The notes under the pieces were generated by a model, which saw only the letters and a program-made list of their open reading frames with translations, was not told the origin of the DNA and ran no database searches. Shown one piece after another: positions 48,546 to 60,767 of a stretch of 64,000 nt of DNA (the stretch's first letter is position 1; each line of letters starts with the position of its first letter). The stretch covers positions 18,040,877 through 18,104,876 of the forward strand of contig JAPWDM010000005.1 in assembly GCA_035578155.1 (NCBI GenBank). Direction: 5' to 3'. A program made the translations under genes and the position numbers. The DNA comes from Brachynemurus nebulosus. Its lineage: Eukaryota; Arthropoda; Insecta; Neuroptera; Myrmeleontidae.

Positions 48546-48978
48546 AGCGCTCCCACGATTTAAAATATTTTACGACATTTTTCTTAAAATTTCCATTTTA
48601 TTAGATTTTTGGCGTGATTTTTGAAAAACATCTAATTTATACCTAATTCTCCATACTGTAAATTACCAAAGACACTTTTTTTTTAACTAAGGGACGGCTA
48701 GGTTTATGTAACCCAAGCCGTCCCTTTTGTTTTTCATGCTTTCTCGGGAACCGTTAGAACACAGCGCCCCCACGATTTAAAGTATTTTATGACATTTTTC
48801 TTAAAATTGCCATTTTATTAGATTTTTGGCGTGATTTTTGAAAAACATCTAATTTATACCTAATTCTCTATACTGTAAATTACCAAAAACACTTTTTCTT
48901 TTAACTAAGAGACGGCTAGGTTTACGTAACCCAAGCCGTCCCTTTTGTTTTTCATGCTTTCTCGGGAACCGTTAGAAC
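48544..48978. repeat. 217-bp tandem duplication with a strong hairpin in each unit
   Basis: Units at 48544-48760 and 48761-48978 are nearly identical. Each contains aagggacggctaggtt...aacccaagccgtccctt, a stem of 11 bp extended by further pairs (48688-48725 in unit 1). Unit 2 carries aagagacgg, breaking one pair. Confidence 0.9.
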
Positions 48979-51855
48979 ACCTAACTTTTTATTGGCACAC
49001 CTAAATAACACCTGAAATACACCTATTTTTCATCTAGTTTTTTTTTTTTTTTGGGGATTCTTGATAATTTTTTATTTTGGGGATGGGTAGCTTTATGTAG
49101 GCGGGATCAATAGCAATTTTATGATTATAGATTAAACTAGTATCTAGTGTAGTTAAAAATTTGTTCAATGTATATTGGGATCTAAGTTTTTTACTGTGTC
49201 GACGAAATTTTTTTCACGTCAATTAAAAATGCGTTAGATAACTTTATTATTTTTTTTTCTATATAAGAAAAATTTTTTCTTATTTATCCTGGTTGTTCAT
49301 TTTATTAACTTAGTCGTAGTCGTAAAACTTTAGCTTTTAAACGATATTTTTGTATAAAAAAAATGAATTACAATACAAATTGTATAAGAGATTTTTTTCA
49401 AGAAAAAAGCAAAGCCGACTTCAAAAAATAAAACTACAAAAAGTATAAAAAATTAGGCCATAAATTAAAACATAAGTATATGTATACTGACAGCTTTTAG
49501 AGTTTGTGTCAAACAAACCGAATTCGATTATAGTTACCATACATCGCCAATTATTACTAGGTACCGGGTTTCTTCGGACAGGTCAGGACCGTACTTATTT
49601 CAATAAAATTTTGCAACTAAATTACATTAAATTATGCACATTTGAATGAATATAATTGGTCAAAAATTACATTTTTCACCATTTAGAATATACTAACAGC
49701 ATTTTTTATTTGACGAAAGTAAGAAAATTCAAAAAATCGGAAAAATTTTTTGTAAAATATATTGAAAAGTTGTTGAATATTTAGACGGTCCACTATAATA
49801 GCCAAGACGTACGTATTTACTAAGATTTTTTATTATTGAAAAACAAATTTTTAACAAGCAACTATACTTCTATCTCTCAAAATTGAAAACAATAAAAAAA
49901 GATGAATTTATTTAATTTAAATGACATGTCACATAAATCACATACATAATATAAACAAAAATACTTTTGATAGTCAATTAAAATTACAGTGGCACTTTTC
50001 AATTGTGCAGGTAATAAATAAAAGAAAAAAAGGATGTTTACATAAAAGACGTATAAATAATATTTTGATACACATATGTATGTGTGTGTATGTAACTTGT
50101 GTACGTTGTTTTTATGAAAATATTTTGAACTTTTAGTCACATTGAGTGCAATATGTATACCTGCAGATGCTAAAGACGAAACTGTCTGATCCGAAAGAAA
50201 TCCGATACCTGATTATTACTAATACTGGTTTCGCACTAACTTTAAAAATTGTCAGTTCATACTTATGTTTTGATTTATTAAATAAAATGTTTTTATTTTT
50301 TCCTTTTAAGTGACCTTAATCATTTGACCACAGAAAGGTATCTAATCAACCACTGCCTATGTACAATAATTTTTGAGCTAATTTTAACTTCCTGCATTGT
50401 TATTTTTTGGTTACCATATATATATATATATATAACTAAACGTTCGGGAAATATAACTTACCAGTATTGTTAACAGTATCGGTAATTACACGAAAATACA
50501 CGATCGTGCAAAAATATTTTTGGCATTTTAATATAAAATTTAAAAAAAAAAATAAAATAAATATGTTCTCAAATGTTTTTCTATCAAAACATGTTTTAAA
50601 AGTTATTTTTTTCGAAAATATTATCATTTTATTTTAACAAATTTAATTAATTTGTCGTTAATTTTTAAATAATGCTCGGTGGGAAAAAATTTAAACCCCT
50701 CTTTGTCACTCATTACCCCCCGTAATGCAATTATGTAACTCTAAACGAAATTTATCAATCATGAAAAATACATAAACACAAATACAGAGACAAAGCGTGT
50801 GATTGCGTATAATTAATGAATTTTTAATCGACAAAAAAAGCTTTTATGTAATACATATATAGACATATCTATACCGATATAACTATAACTCTGTAGCTAT
50901 AAATAATAATCATTTGATAATTTTATTAAATATTACGTTATTAAAATTGGTACTAAATATGTATGTAAACGGTACTTAATTATCGTACGAAACGATATTA
51001 TTAATATACGGGAACGGGAATGAGCAAAATGGCCATTAAAATAAACAAACAAACAAATTAATTATATACAAATATACAAATATTATACAAAGTACAGATG
51101 GATACAAAAAAAAATAATCAATATTATAAGAAGAGAGAGTGTTATTGAACGGGTCATCACTGTGGATGAGCGGATAAAGTCGATAAAAAGTGAGCTGCTG
51201 CGCTGAGCACTGTAATCACGCCTCTGTAATACTGGCTGCACACGATATGTGTTGTTGCTGTTGTTGACCTGAGTCTGTAGATGGCTTCAATGTATGCCTA
51301 CATAGCTTTACGTTAGTTAAACTGTCAAGATATCCAACTGTTCGAAAAATATTAATGAAATTGATGTCTAGGACCGAGAAAGATAACGTGTTGACTTGGA
51401 TAAAATGTTAGATAAGTAAATAAAATTTACTTTCAGAATGCTTTGGTTGGAATTTTATTTAAATTGCTTAATATTTAATTGAGTATAATTAACATCAAAT
51501 ACTGTAAATAAAGATTAAAGTAACATAAAATTTTAATGCGAGATTTTCATAAAAGGTATTTTATTTTTCACTTTAAAAATTTATGATTTTCGTAAGTGAT
51601 TGCAATATTTGTAAATTTGAAAAAAAGAGCCATTTATCTGTTTTTATGGCTTACGTTGATTAAACTGTTGCAGACATAGTGGAATAATATAAGAAGGAAT
51701 GTTTGAGATCCATAAAAAAGTATGCTTTAATACGTTACAATCTAAAAAGAAAATTTTTTTAATATTTGTCTTTATATTCTAAAACATACTGAAAGAAAAT
51801 TTCGAAATTTCATAGTTTTGTTCGATCCATTTAGAAATTAATTAAAATAAATAGG
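48979..51855. other. Long AT-rich stretch, no gene recognised
   Basis: A short (TA)n lies at about 50418-50434. Overlapping frames at 49877-50140 have no domain. Possible intron if the 46.5-kb island is a promoter. Confidence 0.4.
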
Positions 51856-52065
51856 TATAGGTGAAATTATCTAAACTTGGACTGACGTCATTAAACAAAT
51901 GTAACAAATTCATCAAAAATAGACGTACCAAAATATTCTGTCTTTTTTACTTTTTTACTTTTTGTTATTTTTGTATTAGAGTAACTATAGTAATATAAAA
52001 GTGTACGTCTAATTTTACTTCATTTATTAATGACGTCAGTCCAAGTTTAGCTAATTTCACCTATA
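51856..52065. mobile_element. 210-bp palindromic MITE
   Basis: tataggtgaaattatctaaa...ctgacgtcatta is mirrored by taatgacgtcag...aatttcacctata, 38 bp with one mismatch. Arms continue imperfectly to about 75 bp (shared agacgtac). TATA at the ends suggests a TA duplication. Confidence 0.88.
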
Positions 52066-52708
52066 TTATACACAATAGCCCAGTCGTTTGGTGTAGAAAT
52101 TATTTTTTTTTTTTTGGCATGCTAATAGAGAATGTTAGTAATAGTCACGATTTTCTTTGAAATGAGGGAGATACAGAATAACAGTTCAAATAAGATTTGT
52201 AGGGGTAATGGTTTTTCGTAAAAGAGATCCTTCTAATCGTTATCTCTCATACGTCAGCTGTAAAATTATGACGAAAGTCGAAAAATGTAGAAAATTGACT
52301 TATTTCATTAGATTTAACTACTCTTGCTAATGTTTGCGTTATCGTCTTTCCTTCCAGTAATGTAGTACCGTGCTTCTGTTTGTCCTAAATCTCTTAATTT
52401 CCACTTTTGGAGTAAAACGCTAGATGTCTCTTCTCTTTAAGATGTTGCAAGAATAGCTATTCTAATGGGAAAAATTATTGTCTACATTTTTTGTAGTTGC
52501 CTTTACAAATTTTATTCGATTTTTTTTTTTTTATAACTTCCGTCATCCGAAAAAGTCAGTTTTGCAGTGATCTTTGCGAATTTCACACATACCTAAGATT
52601 TTACCGTAGAATTTTCACCCATGCTGAAAAACATCATTTTAGCACCAGGTAACTGGACTACAACACCAGTATGAAAGTTGTAAGTAATTTTAATAAATAT
52701 TTTTGGAC
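52066..52708. other. AT-rich stretch, nothing recognised
   Basis: No gene or repeat seen. Confidence 0.4.
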
Positions 52709-52716
52709 GCTTAGTC

Positions 52717-53054
52717 CAGTGATTCTTAAAGTGGGGATCGCGAAAAATATTTGAGGGGATCGGAGAAATAATTGATAACATATAGCCATTTTCTATATAC
52801 ATTTCCTACACGGAGAGAAAATTCCTATAAAAATTACTGTGCTCATACTACAATCGACGTGTAACAGGCGAACATATCCAATTTTACCGTACAAAAATTG
52901 GATATGTTCGCCTGTTACACGTCGATTGTAGTATGAGCACAGTAATTTTTATAGGAATTTTCTCTCCGTGTACCCATTTCTACATATTTTGAGGGCTTTT
53001 TAAAATTTTTAAGTGCAAAAGGGTGTCGCGAACCAAAAAGTTTGAGAACCACTG
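52717..53054. mobile_element. hAT MITE carrying a nested perfect palindrome
   Basis: CAGTGATTCTTAAAGTGGGG (52717) is mirrored by aaaaagtttgagaaccactg (53054), the classic CAGTGGTTCTCAAACTTTTT hAT terminus. Flanks gcttagtc (52709-52716) and gcttagac (53055-53062) form an 8-bp duplication with one change. Confidence 0.9.
52807..52972. mobile_element. 166-bp perfect palindrome (79-bp arms, 8-base loop)
   Basis: Arm 52807-52885 (TACACGGAGAGAAAATTCCT...) is exactly inverted at 52894-52972; I find no mismatch over 79 bp. Taking TA as the target duplication, the ends are CACGGAGAGAAAA, similar in style to the CACTGAGAAAAAA MITEs. It sits inside the hAT MITE. RNA from it would fold as a near-ideal long hairpin. 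Confidence 0.92.
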
Positions 53055-53422
53055 GCTTAGACGATAATTTGAGTTCTAGCTAGATGAAACGGTGAATATT
53101 ATATAACAGATATTATGATACTTGTAGCACGAAAAATAAAGTGAAAATTTCATAAATATCAATTAAAGATTGCAATAAAAACATTTTATAATAATTAATA
53201 TGCATTGTATTGTGTGAGACACTGTAATAAAATTTATTCTTACTGGTGGGAGTGCTGTGTACATTTCATAATTAGATTTTATTCTAACAATATTGAGTAT
53301 TCCGTTTATTTAATCGGATAATGATAACTATTTTAATAAGTTCGCGACTCAAGTTGATATATGAAGTGTTACACAAATATCTAAAGAATTCTCAAGAGTT
53401 AAATATGTTTAAAGATTTTTTT

Positions 53423-53584
53423 TAGGTTTGTTTAAGCAACAGTTTGGGATTAGTACCAAACTGTCAGGATTGTACGCAAAACATTTTTAATAATTATTAA
53501 GACCGCTCTGCGCATACGAAAATTGCTTTGCGCATAATCCTCACAGTTTGGTACTGTCCAAAACTGCTGCTTTAAACAAGCCTA
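53423..53584. mobile_element. 162-bp palindromic MITE with ~68-bp inverted repeats
   Basis: taggtttgtttaagcaacag (53423) mirrors ctgctgctttaaacaagccta (53584, last 20 bases diagnostic). Arms also share agtaccaaactgt and gcgcataatcc-like sequence, with roughly ten differences. Confidence 0.85.
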
Positions 53585-53848
53585 TTTACAGCATATTTGT
53601 CGCATCCGGTATTAACATGTATATTTAACGCCAACAGTTTATTGTAGCATATAAATCAATTTTATAATACATATATTAATCCAATGCAAATAAAGTATCC
53701 ATATTTATAATTTTTTTTTTTAAAAACCCAATAAAAATTCACTGCCGACAAGCGTGACACATAGCTTCCTTTTCCATTCGTAATATACTCGTTCAAGTCA
53801 GTAAAATACCCTCAACTATATCCAATTATATTAACTAGATGAATTTCA

Positions 53849-54600
53849 GGGTGCATACTAGTTCGCTCCCGGGGTCAAATTTTAATCTCATCTTGAAAAA
53901 GGGTCGTAGGTTAGTTCGCTCCCGGGATGTATACTAGTTCGCTCCCGCGGTCAAATTTTAATCTTATCTTGAAAAAGGGTCGTAGGTTAGTTCGCTCTCG
54001 ACTTATTATCTACTGACAGGTAAAATTAATTACCTAAATGACAATTAGTTAAATAACTTAACAATTAAATTTTTTTTGTTTAAAATTCGAATTTTTAAAA
54101 GCGTTCAAAATTACAGTTAATAATGGACATTTAGTGTGTTGTGTTTTATTTACGTTAGTTCAAATTTTATTTGTTTTTGATGCACCAAAATCAGTAGCAT
54201 ATGGTAGGATTTAAAAAAAAGAAAATAGGAATTAATTATAGATAATTTTACTTTGTGAAAATCGGTAATGAATATGGTGAATATCAAAATTTAATTCCTA
54301 CAATTATGTATATTATTCAACCTTATATTTATAATTATTCAAGTTAAATTTAAAAATCTTTTTGTAATATTCATTATTTAATCTCCCCGCCCACTATTTG
54401 GTATCTACCCAAAACTCGTACATAAATAAAAACATTCTCATTTTGCTGTTCAATTTGTGTATATAGTTACGGAAGCGAACTAGTATACTACCCTTCAGGG
54501 TTTTATGACCGCGGGAGCGAACTAGTATATGGTCACGGGAGCGAACTAGTATACGACCCTTCAGGGTTTTCTGACCGCGGGAGCGAACTAGTGTGCGCCG
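53849..54600. mobile_element. TIR element with iterated ACTAGTTCGCTCCCGCGGTCA-type motifs
   Basis: Forward motifs ATACTAGTTCGCTCCCG lie at 53855, about 53910, 53931 and 53987. Inverted copies cgggagcgaactagtat lie at about 54470, 54511, 54537 and 54578. The outer ends GGGTGCATACTAGTTC and GAACTAGTGTGCGCCG are mutual inverses with a few changes. Flanks gaatttca and gaatttta may be an imperfect 8-bp duplication. 752 bp, non-coding. Confidence 0.8.
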
Positions 54601-54627
54601 GAATTTTACAGCATCTTCATCTAGGTA

Positions 54628-55277
54628 TACTGAGAAAAAAATACGGTAATTTTTACGGAAATTTCTAGTGAAAAATTACGGAGCTCTCTGGTAATGTGGG
54701 CATAAGTGACAGGCAAAGGAGAAAGTACGATGAGTATAGTAGAAATTACTCTATGACTCCGTAGAATTTGACTGTACAGTAAAAATTACACTGTGACTCC
54801 GTAAGAATTTCGGCGCTGTACAGGAAAAATTCTACTCTCTTACCGTATTATTTCTAAGGCCTTTTTTTTATTTATTTATAAATAATTGAATTAAAATAGT
54901 TTAAAAAGATATTGATAGAAGGGTAACGATTAAAATCAAATTATTAATATTGAAAAAATGTTCTATGGTTTTTTTATTATTTGTAGAAAAACATGTTTCA
55001 ATAAACGTCAATACATATAAAAATCTTAATTGTTATATCTTAATTATTAGTTCTTTATCAATAATAAAATAATGCGATTTTCATGAAACGCAAATAACAA
55101 TTCTTTGTTTTAAATGTAGTCCATTAAATAGTTTATTATAACAAAAAACAGAAAAAAAATGATAAAATAATATTTTTATTTTTTATATTTTTGCTTGATA
55201 ATTTCCTACCGACTGGTCACTTGAGTCTGGTTTACCGGAGGCAACTCCGTAATTTTTACTGTAATTTTTTCTCAGTG
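54628..55277. mobile_element. CACTGAGAAAAAA MITE, unsplit copy
   Basis: tactgagaaaaaaatacgg (54628) and its inverse ending ctcagtg (55277), each beside TA. It aligns with 982-1107 plus 5307-6124, serving as the empty-site reference for the nested insertion at 1108-5306. It lacks about 300 bp of the other copy around 5690-6020. Confidence 0.88.
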
Positions 55278-55279
55278 TA

Positions 55280-57499
55280 TATCTAGAAAATTTCATCGAA
55301 CTTGATCGAATAGTTCCGAAGGTATGTGAAATTGCCACAATTGTTTGAAACGTAAAACACAAATAGAAATTTTCGTTTGAGAGGGGAAAAATTTTTTATC
55401 TCGTAAAAGTGGTTACAGTGCGTCCGTTATCTTGATAGACTCGAACTGATCTAAAAGTATGCTAATTAATTTCTAAAAGTAACGTTGATAATAAGCAAGC
55501 TTATCAACGGCTTTCCAAAAATTTATAGAATTAGCTGCAAAGACCGAAGTGGATCTGTGTTGAGGTAAATCAAAAATAGTATTTTACTTACCGAGGATCG
55601 AGGTTCAAAAACAAGGATTCTTAAGTATCCGTGAAAATAAAAATTATGGGCCGAGTATAAATAAGTAATAATGAATAAATTGGAAAATGAAAATGAATAG
55701 AAAACAATAAAGGTGTCTATAAGTAACTATTTTCACAGAGAAATCTATTTACAAATTAACGGTAAGCGATTACTTAAGTGCCCAGAAAGGTAAGTAAACT
55801 TTTTTGATCCGTTATTTTTTGTAACTATATAGTAACCAGAAACAGAATAGTAAATATTGCTTAAATGTCAAATTATCTACTGTTATCACAGACCAAAGAA
55901 CACTACTATATTATACTATTAGACTAAGCGTAAAGGCAGTTTATAGTCATTTTTATTGAAGCATGTAACAGGGTGAGACGGATCAGATTTAAGTAATATA
56001 ATATAATGCCAATTTTTAAGCAAATGCGACTATAATTATTGCAGGACACAATTTGTATACGTATTTTGAAAATAAAGCGAATACCACTTTCTTTCTTTCA
56101 AAATTTTGCAGTTTCTTCTCAAAAAAGTAAAATTTTATTATCAATATTATTCTTTGACAATAATTATTTGACAACGTTACTACGGATACAATAGGTTATT
56201 GCATTGATTACTATATTACAGAATACTATTAGGTCGGAATTTGGTCATAGCTGCCTCAGTTATATATTTATATAATTAGTCTATAAAATATAATATATAA
56301 TATGTTCATTGGTCTGTGACTGTTATATAAATATGAACTTACGATTCATGTGGTTGAATAGAGACCACAAGGAATCAAAATATTCAAATGAAAGTAAAAA
56401 TTATTACATATATGTTATAATAGGTACTACATTTTCCAAAAATATAAAGGAATTTACAAATTATCAAAATTTGGTCAAAATTTGGAGAGATATCTAATTT
56501 CGTAATGTGGGACCATAACACGGTAAGTTCATTGAATATATGATGAAAAATTTGCAAAAATATTTTGGGATGGTCTAGGAACTGTAAAACTGTTTACATT
56601 ATTTGAAACTTTACTTCAGTTTTACATTTATGTATATATAAACCACATTAAAAGTGTAAGAATTAAAATTGTTTAAATCCACCGGGACTCTAGCTAGACT
56701 CGATTATGAAACCTTTTATCGCAAAACAACGATCCTCTTTGTATGAATTAAAGTAGAACAATTTAATTCATATTACCTACGTCCGTTCATAAAAGGATAA
56801 TCAATATTTGTACCCTTCTGACCCTTACCGAACATTTAATAACATTTAATATGGAAACAACATCAGGCGAAAATTTCATATTTATTTTAATAAGTATAGC
56901 TGTGTAGTGAGGATGAATGGAAAATCGTATTACCGCCTGGTATTCGTACAGAAATTGATCACTTTTATTATTAGTGTATTCGATGGAAAACTATATGTGG
57001 ATGGAAAGTTTTGCTAAAGATGTTTTCGTATAAGAAACTTTTAATTTAATTTAATTTTAATTTCATTTCATCTATGAATTTAAATTTGCGACTGAAATTG
57101 GGTCAGAATATTATTAGATATTTATTAAAAGAAATAAATTTTTAATTAAAAAAAAGTCTGCTGTGTTTTTATTTGTCTTTGTTTCTGCGAAGTTCGAAGA
57201 CCACACTTCTGGTTTTTGCGCCAACATGTGTATTGTCTCCCACGTGTGGTTTTTCCTTTTTTTTCGTAGACAAGTGTGCGGTGTCTAGTCTGATAACCGC
57301 AATGGAAACTAATGTGCGTTGTTTATGGAAGGGAGTTTAGAAAAAAAGAAAACCGTTATTTGTGGTTTTAATTGCTCTTGCTGGCGACATTTAGAGATAA
57401 AATTTTAATAAAATAATTTTTGTTTTTTTCAATAATGCAAGGTGAATGACACATTATGGTATTCTAAAGATTAACAAATGATTATTGAATATGCTATTT
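55280..57499. other. AT-rich stretch, no gene recognised
   Basis: No coding domain or clear repeat. A richer patch at 57180-57310 (ttcgtagacaagtgtgcgg) has an acceptor-like T-run then AG, but no frame supports an exon. Confidence 0.35.
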
Positions 57500-57960
57500 T
57501 TAGCAAATTTCCATTCTGGAAATTCAGCTATTACAGCGGCTCGTATGATAAGACAACTTGAGCACAGGATTATGACTTTGATACAGTAGTTGTTTTCAGG
57601 CCTCCGAAATCTATTTTAAGAAACCGAAAATGACCTACGTATGTATTTATGCGTCTGTGCGATAATTTGTCAAAGAAGCATCCACTTTTTAGGTGGTGAA
57701 AAGGTTGGCAATTTAATCGCTTGGATGAGCTCCTCCTCAGTCGGATACGTCCTAGTTTTAGAAGTTAAAACTTTTCGCCATTTTTACTGGTTTCTTTCAA
57801 AACTTAGCCAGAATTCAAAAATTTTCCAAATTTTTTTTTTCTTTTCTTTTTCTTTTTTTTTTTTTAGAAAATTTATATTAAAACGCTATGGGCTTAGAAA
57901 TCTCAGATTACAAAATCAAAATTTATAAATCATAAACCCAAAAAATTTTCAGCAATTTCA
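57500..57960. repeat. Dispersed repeat related to the (TA)n-cored family, copy without TA tract
   Basis: It opens tagcaaatttccattctgga and aattcagctattacag like the 26.5- and 29.6-kb copies and shares tgagctcctcctcagtcgga-type sequence later. The (TA)n tract is replaced by a short atgtatttatg stretch. Confidence 0.6.
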
Positions 57961-59198
57961 AAAAACACAAGTTATATCCGCAATTAGAAAAAGATGTCGA
58001 AAAGTCGAAGCAATCAAAAATATAAACTCGGTCAGATTGTTGGTTATGAATATGCTCATTCTTTAGTAAAGTTAAACCAAATGAAAATCTTTTAAAGAAT
58101 TGTTAGAAGATTGTTTGTATTCAAGAAGAAATATGTTTTGTGAAATTAGAAAAATTTTTAAAAATTTTATTTGTTGGCTATTATGTCACTCCACTTTATA
58201 AAAATTTATCAAAATTTAATCAATTATAACTGTTAGTTTTTTTTTTTTTAAATAATGTACTCGTAGTTTTAAACATCACTTTATTCGATATAAATGGCAC
58301 AAATTGTTAAACTTGTCACATTTTGTAATTTTTGATATAGCGCAGACCACGACATCGATACATTTTTAAAGCTCTGTTAACGAAGAAATTACTGTTTTCG
58401 AAATACTTATTTCTAGACCTAGAGTATATCAAAGCTTTTTTGCAGTAATTAACTACTACCGATACTATTTACGAGTATTGTAACGATTTTACAAAAATCT
58501 TTTTTATGTTAAAAACGATTTCGAACAGTTGTGCCCTTATTTACCTTAAAAATTTTCCTACGTACCTATGTACACGTATGAATAAATTATGATTTTTGTT
58601 TTTCGAATATCATCATCACGACGAAAATTTCCATTATTTATTAAACATTTTCACAATTTTCACTTTCTGAATACGATACGATACATACACACACATCAAG
58701 AGACATTTGGAGAATGAAAATTTTTTTAATTAAAAGAAAAATATGAAAACGAAAGAAAATTAAACTTTTTTTTTCGTGGAAAATATAATATTTTCGTAAT
58801 TTTCACATAATATTATGTATGATCATCTTTCACTCTCAACTGTGTGCGTCTATTTCACTTGCACTTGTACGTTTTCGTCGTTTTTTTTTCCGAAATTAAA
58901 TTCTGTGATTTATGCGAATTTAAATACATTTTAATATAAAACTTGAATGTACGACACAAATATGCGCCGGTCGGTATTTCAGATTTCAATTTATTGATGT
59001 TTAATAAAAGAAATTTCCATTTTTTGTTTTTAATTGACAACAAAAATTAAATTATACTCGTAAATGGAATGATTGATGTATCGGCGATTTGTTTAAAAAG
59101 AAATGTGTTTGTTTCAATAAAATTTTTTTTTCAAAACTGTTCCCTTGGGAGGTCACATTGCGTCGTAGAAGTTATTTCCGCAGTTCACAGTCACAGTA
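57961..59198. other. AT-rich stretch, nothing recognised
   Basis: No gene supported. Confidence 0.4.
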
Positions 59199-59206
59199 CG
59201 TCTTAC

Positions 59207-59972
59207 CAGTCCCGGATCTACGATTTTTTAGAACCTTGAAAATAGCGCCCCCCTCTCCAACGTTTGACATAAATTGTCAAAAAAATTCATAAGTATATAA
59301 GTCCTTTATAAAACTCCAGTTTTTTCCATTGCGGCAATGATAAAAATTGAGGGTTTTGTAAAGGATCAATATAGGTACAAGTTGATTTTTTATTTTAATA
59401 AATCTACTCCGAAAGCACCATAAGTTGTACAAATTTCCAATTTTTATCACCAGCTCCATCAGAGATACAGGGGCGTAAAATTCTAAAATCTGGAAAAGTC
59501 AGTTTTCGAAAGTTTGTAAAAATTAAAGGGTACAAGTTTCATAATTGAAATAGTGTATATTTTTTGATAATGGGTAGTTGTAGCCGTATACAGCTATTCT
59601 CGTAAAAAATACCAAGAGAGGTTTAAAACATTCCTTCTATAAGAAAAAAAAAATGTTCAAAAAGTGAATTGTGCTAAATTTTGATATCCAAATTTAGGTA
59701 AAGTTTTCTTATGGAAGGGACGAAAATAGGTTAAATATGGACATCACTTAAAATAAAGAGACATTTATTACCTTTAAAATGGTTTTCATTTACACCTTCA
59801 AATATAATAGAAAGAATTGGAAGAATATTAATTTTTTCTAAAATGGTCGAGCAACCAACTTTTTTTTTAAACCATTTGATATAGATCGACCTAGTATGAT
59901 TTTGGCGCCCCCTGAAACTGACGCCCGGGGCAGGGGTCTCGGTTTGCTCCCCCTCCCGTTGATCCGGGCCAG
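59207..59972. mobile_element. Non-autonomous hAT element with 8-bp target duplication
   Basis: CAGTCCCGGATCTACG (59207) is mirrored by cgttgatccgggccag (59972). CGTCTTAC is duplicated exactly at 59199-59206 and 59973-59980. 766 bp with no transposase; GC-rich ends, AT-rich middle. Confidence 0.92.
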
Positions 59973-59980
59973 CGTCTTAC

Positions 59981-60767
59981 AAAAAACAAGGTACTCACGC
60001 GATAATTTTTGAAAAAATATAACGAACCTCTACTTTTCTTATAGGCCATCGAAATCATTTTAGAAGTGAAATTATCGATTAAGATTAGGGCAAAATTTGA
60101 ATTTCGTATAGCAGATAGAGAAAATTTTAATAAAGTGCGATGGATCTATTGGAGGGGCTGAGAGGCTAAAATGTATGATCGCTTGATATTTGACTAAAAC
60201 GCTCAAAAAAACTGATGTTAACGTTTTATATTGTTAAATTGCTTAAAAATACACTGCAAACGAAAGATGGCAAACAGCTTCCTTGTACTCGTAACAGACT
60301 TTTAAACTGTATCATATCTTAAATTTCCCATGTTTTATCATATTATTAATATCATGTTTGAAACAAGAATACCCTTTAAGACAATACCAAGGTGAACTGC
60401 TTCTTAATTTTTTCTAATACAACTTTAAAAAAATACGAAAAGACTGAGTGCGTAGTTTTCTTTCTTTAAATATCAAATTAATCCGTAAAATACATTAAAG
60501 AAACCAATCGACACTATTTAATGCATCAAACTGTTAAATAACTGCAAAAAATGAAACAGCTTTTGTTTTCATAGTAACAAGGACGTCAAATAATTGTAAA
60601 AGTGTTGTTTCGAGAATAATGTAGGTATTTCTAATTTCCTTTTGTACGTAATAACAAAAATGAAACTACTTCGACACACAAGATTTACTTATATATAAAG
60701 AAGCCACAGATGTTATTTTGCGCGTGCCCGTGCGCGTTTTACATCCGCAGGTAAAATATACGGCTGA
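59981..60767. other. AT-rich stretch, nothing recognised
   Basis: No gene or clear repeat. Confidence 0.4.
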
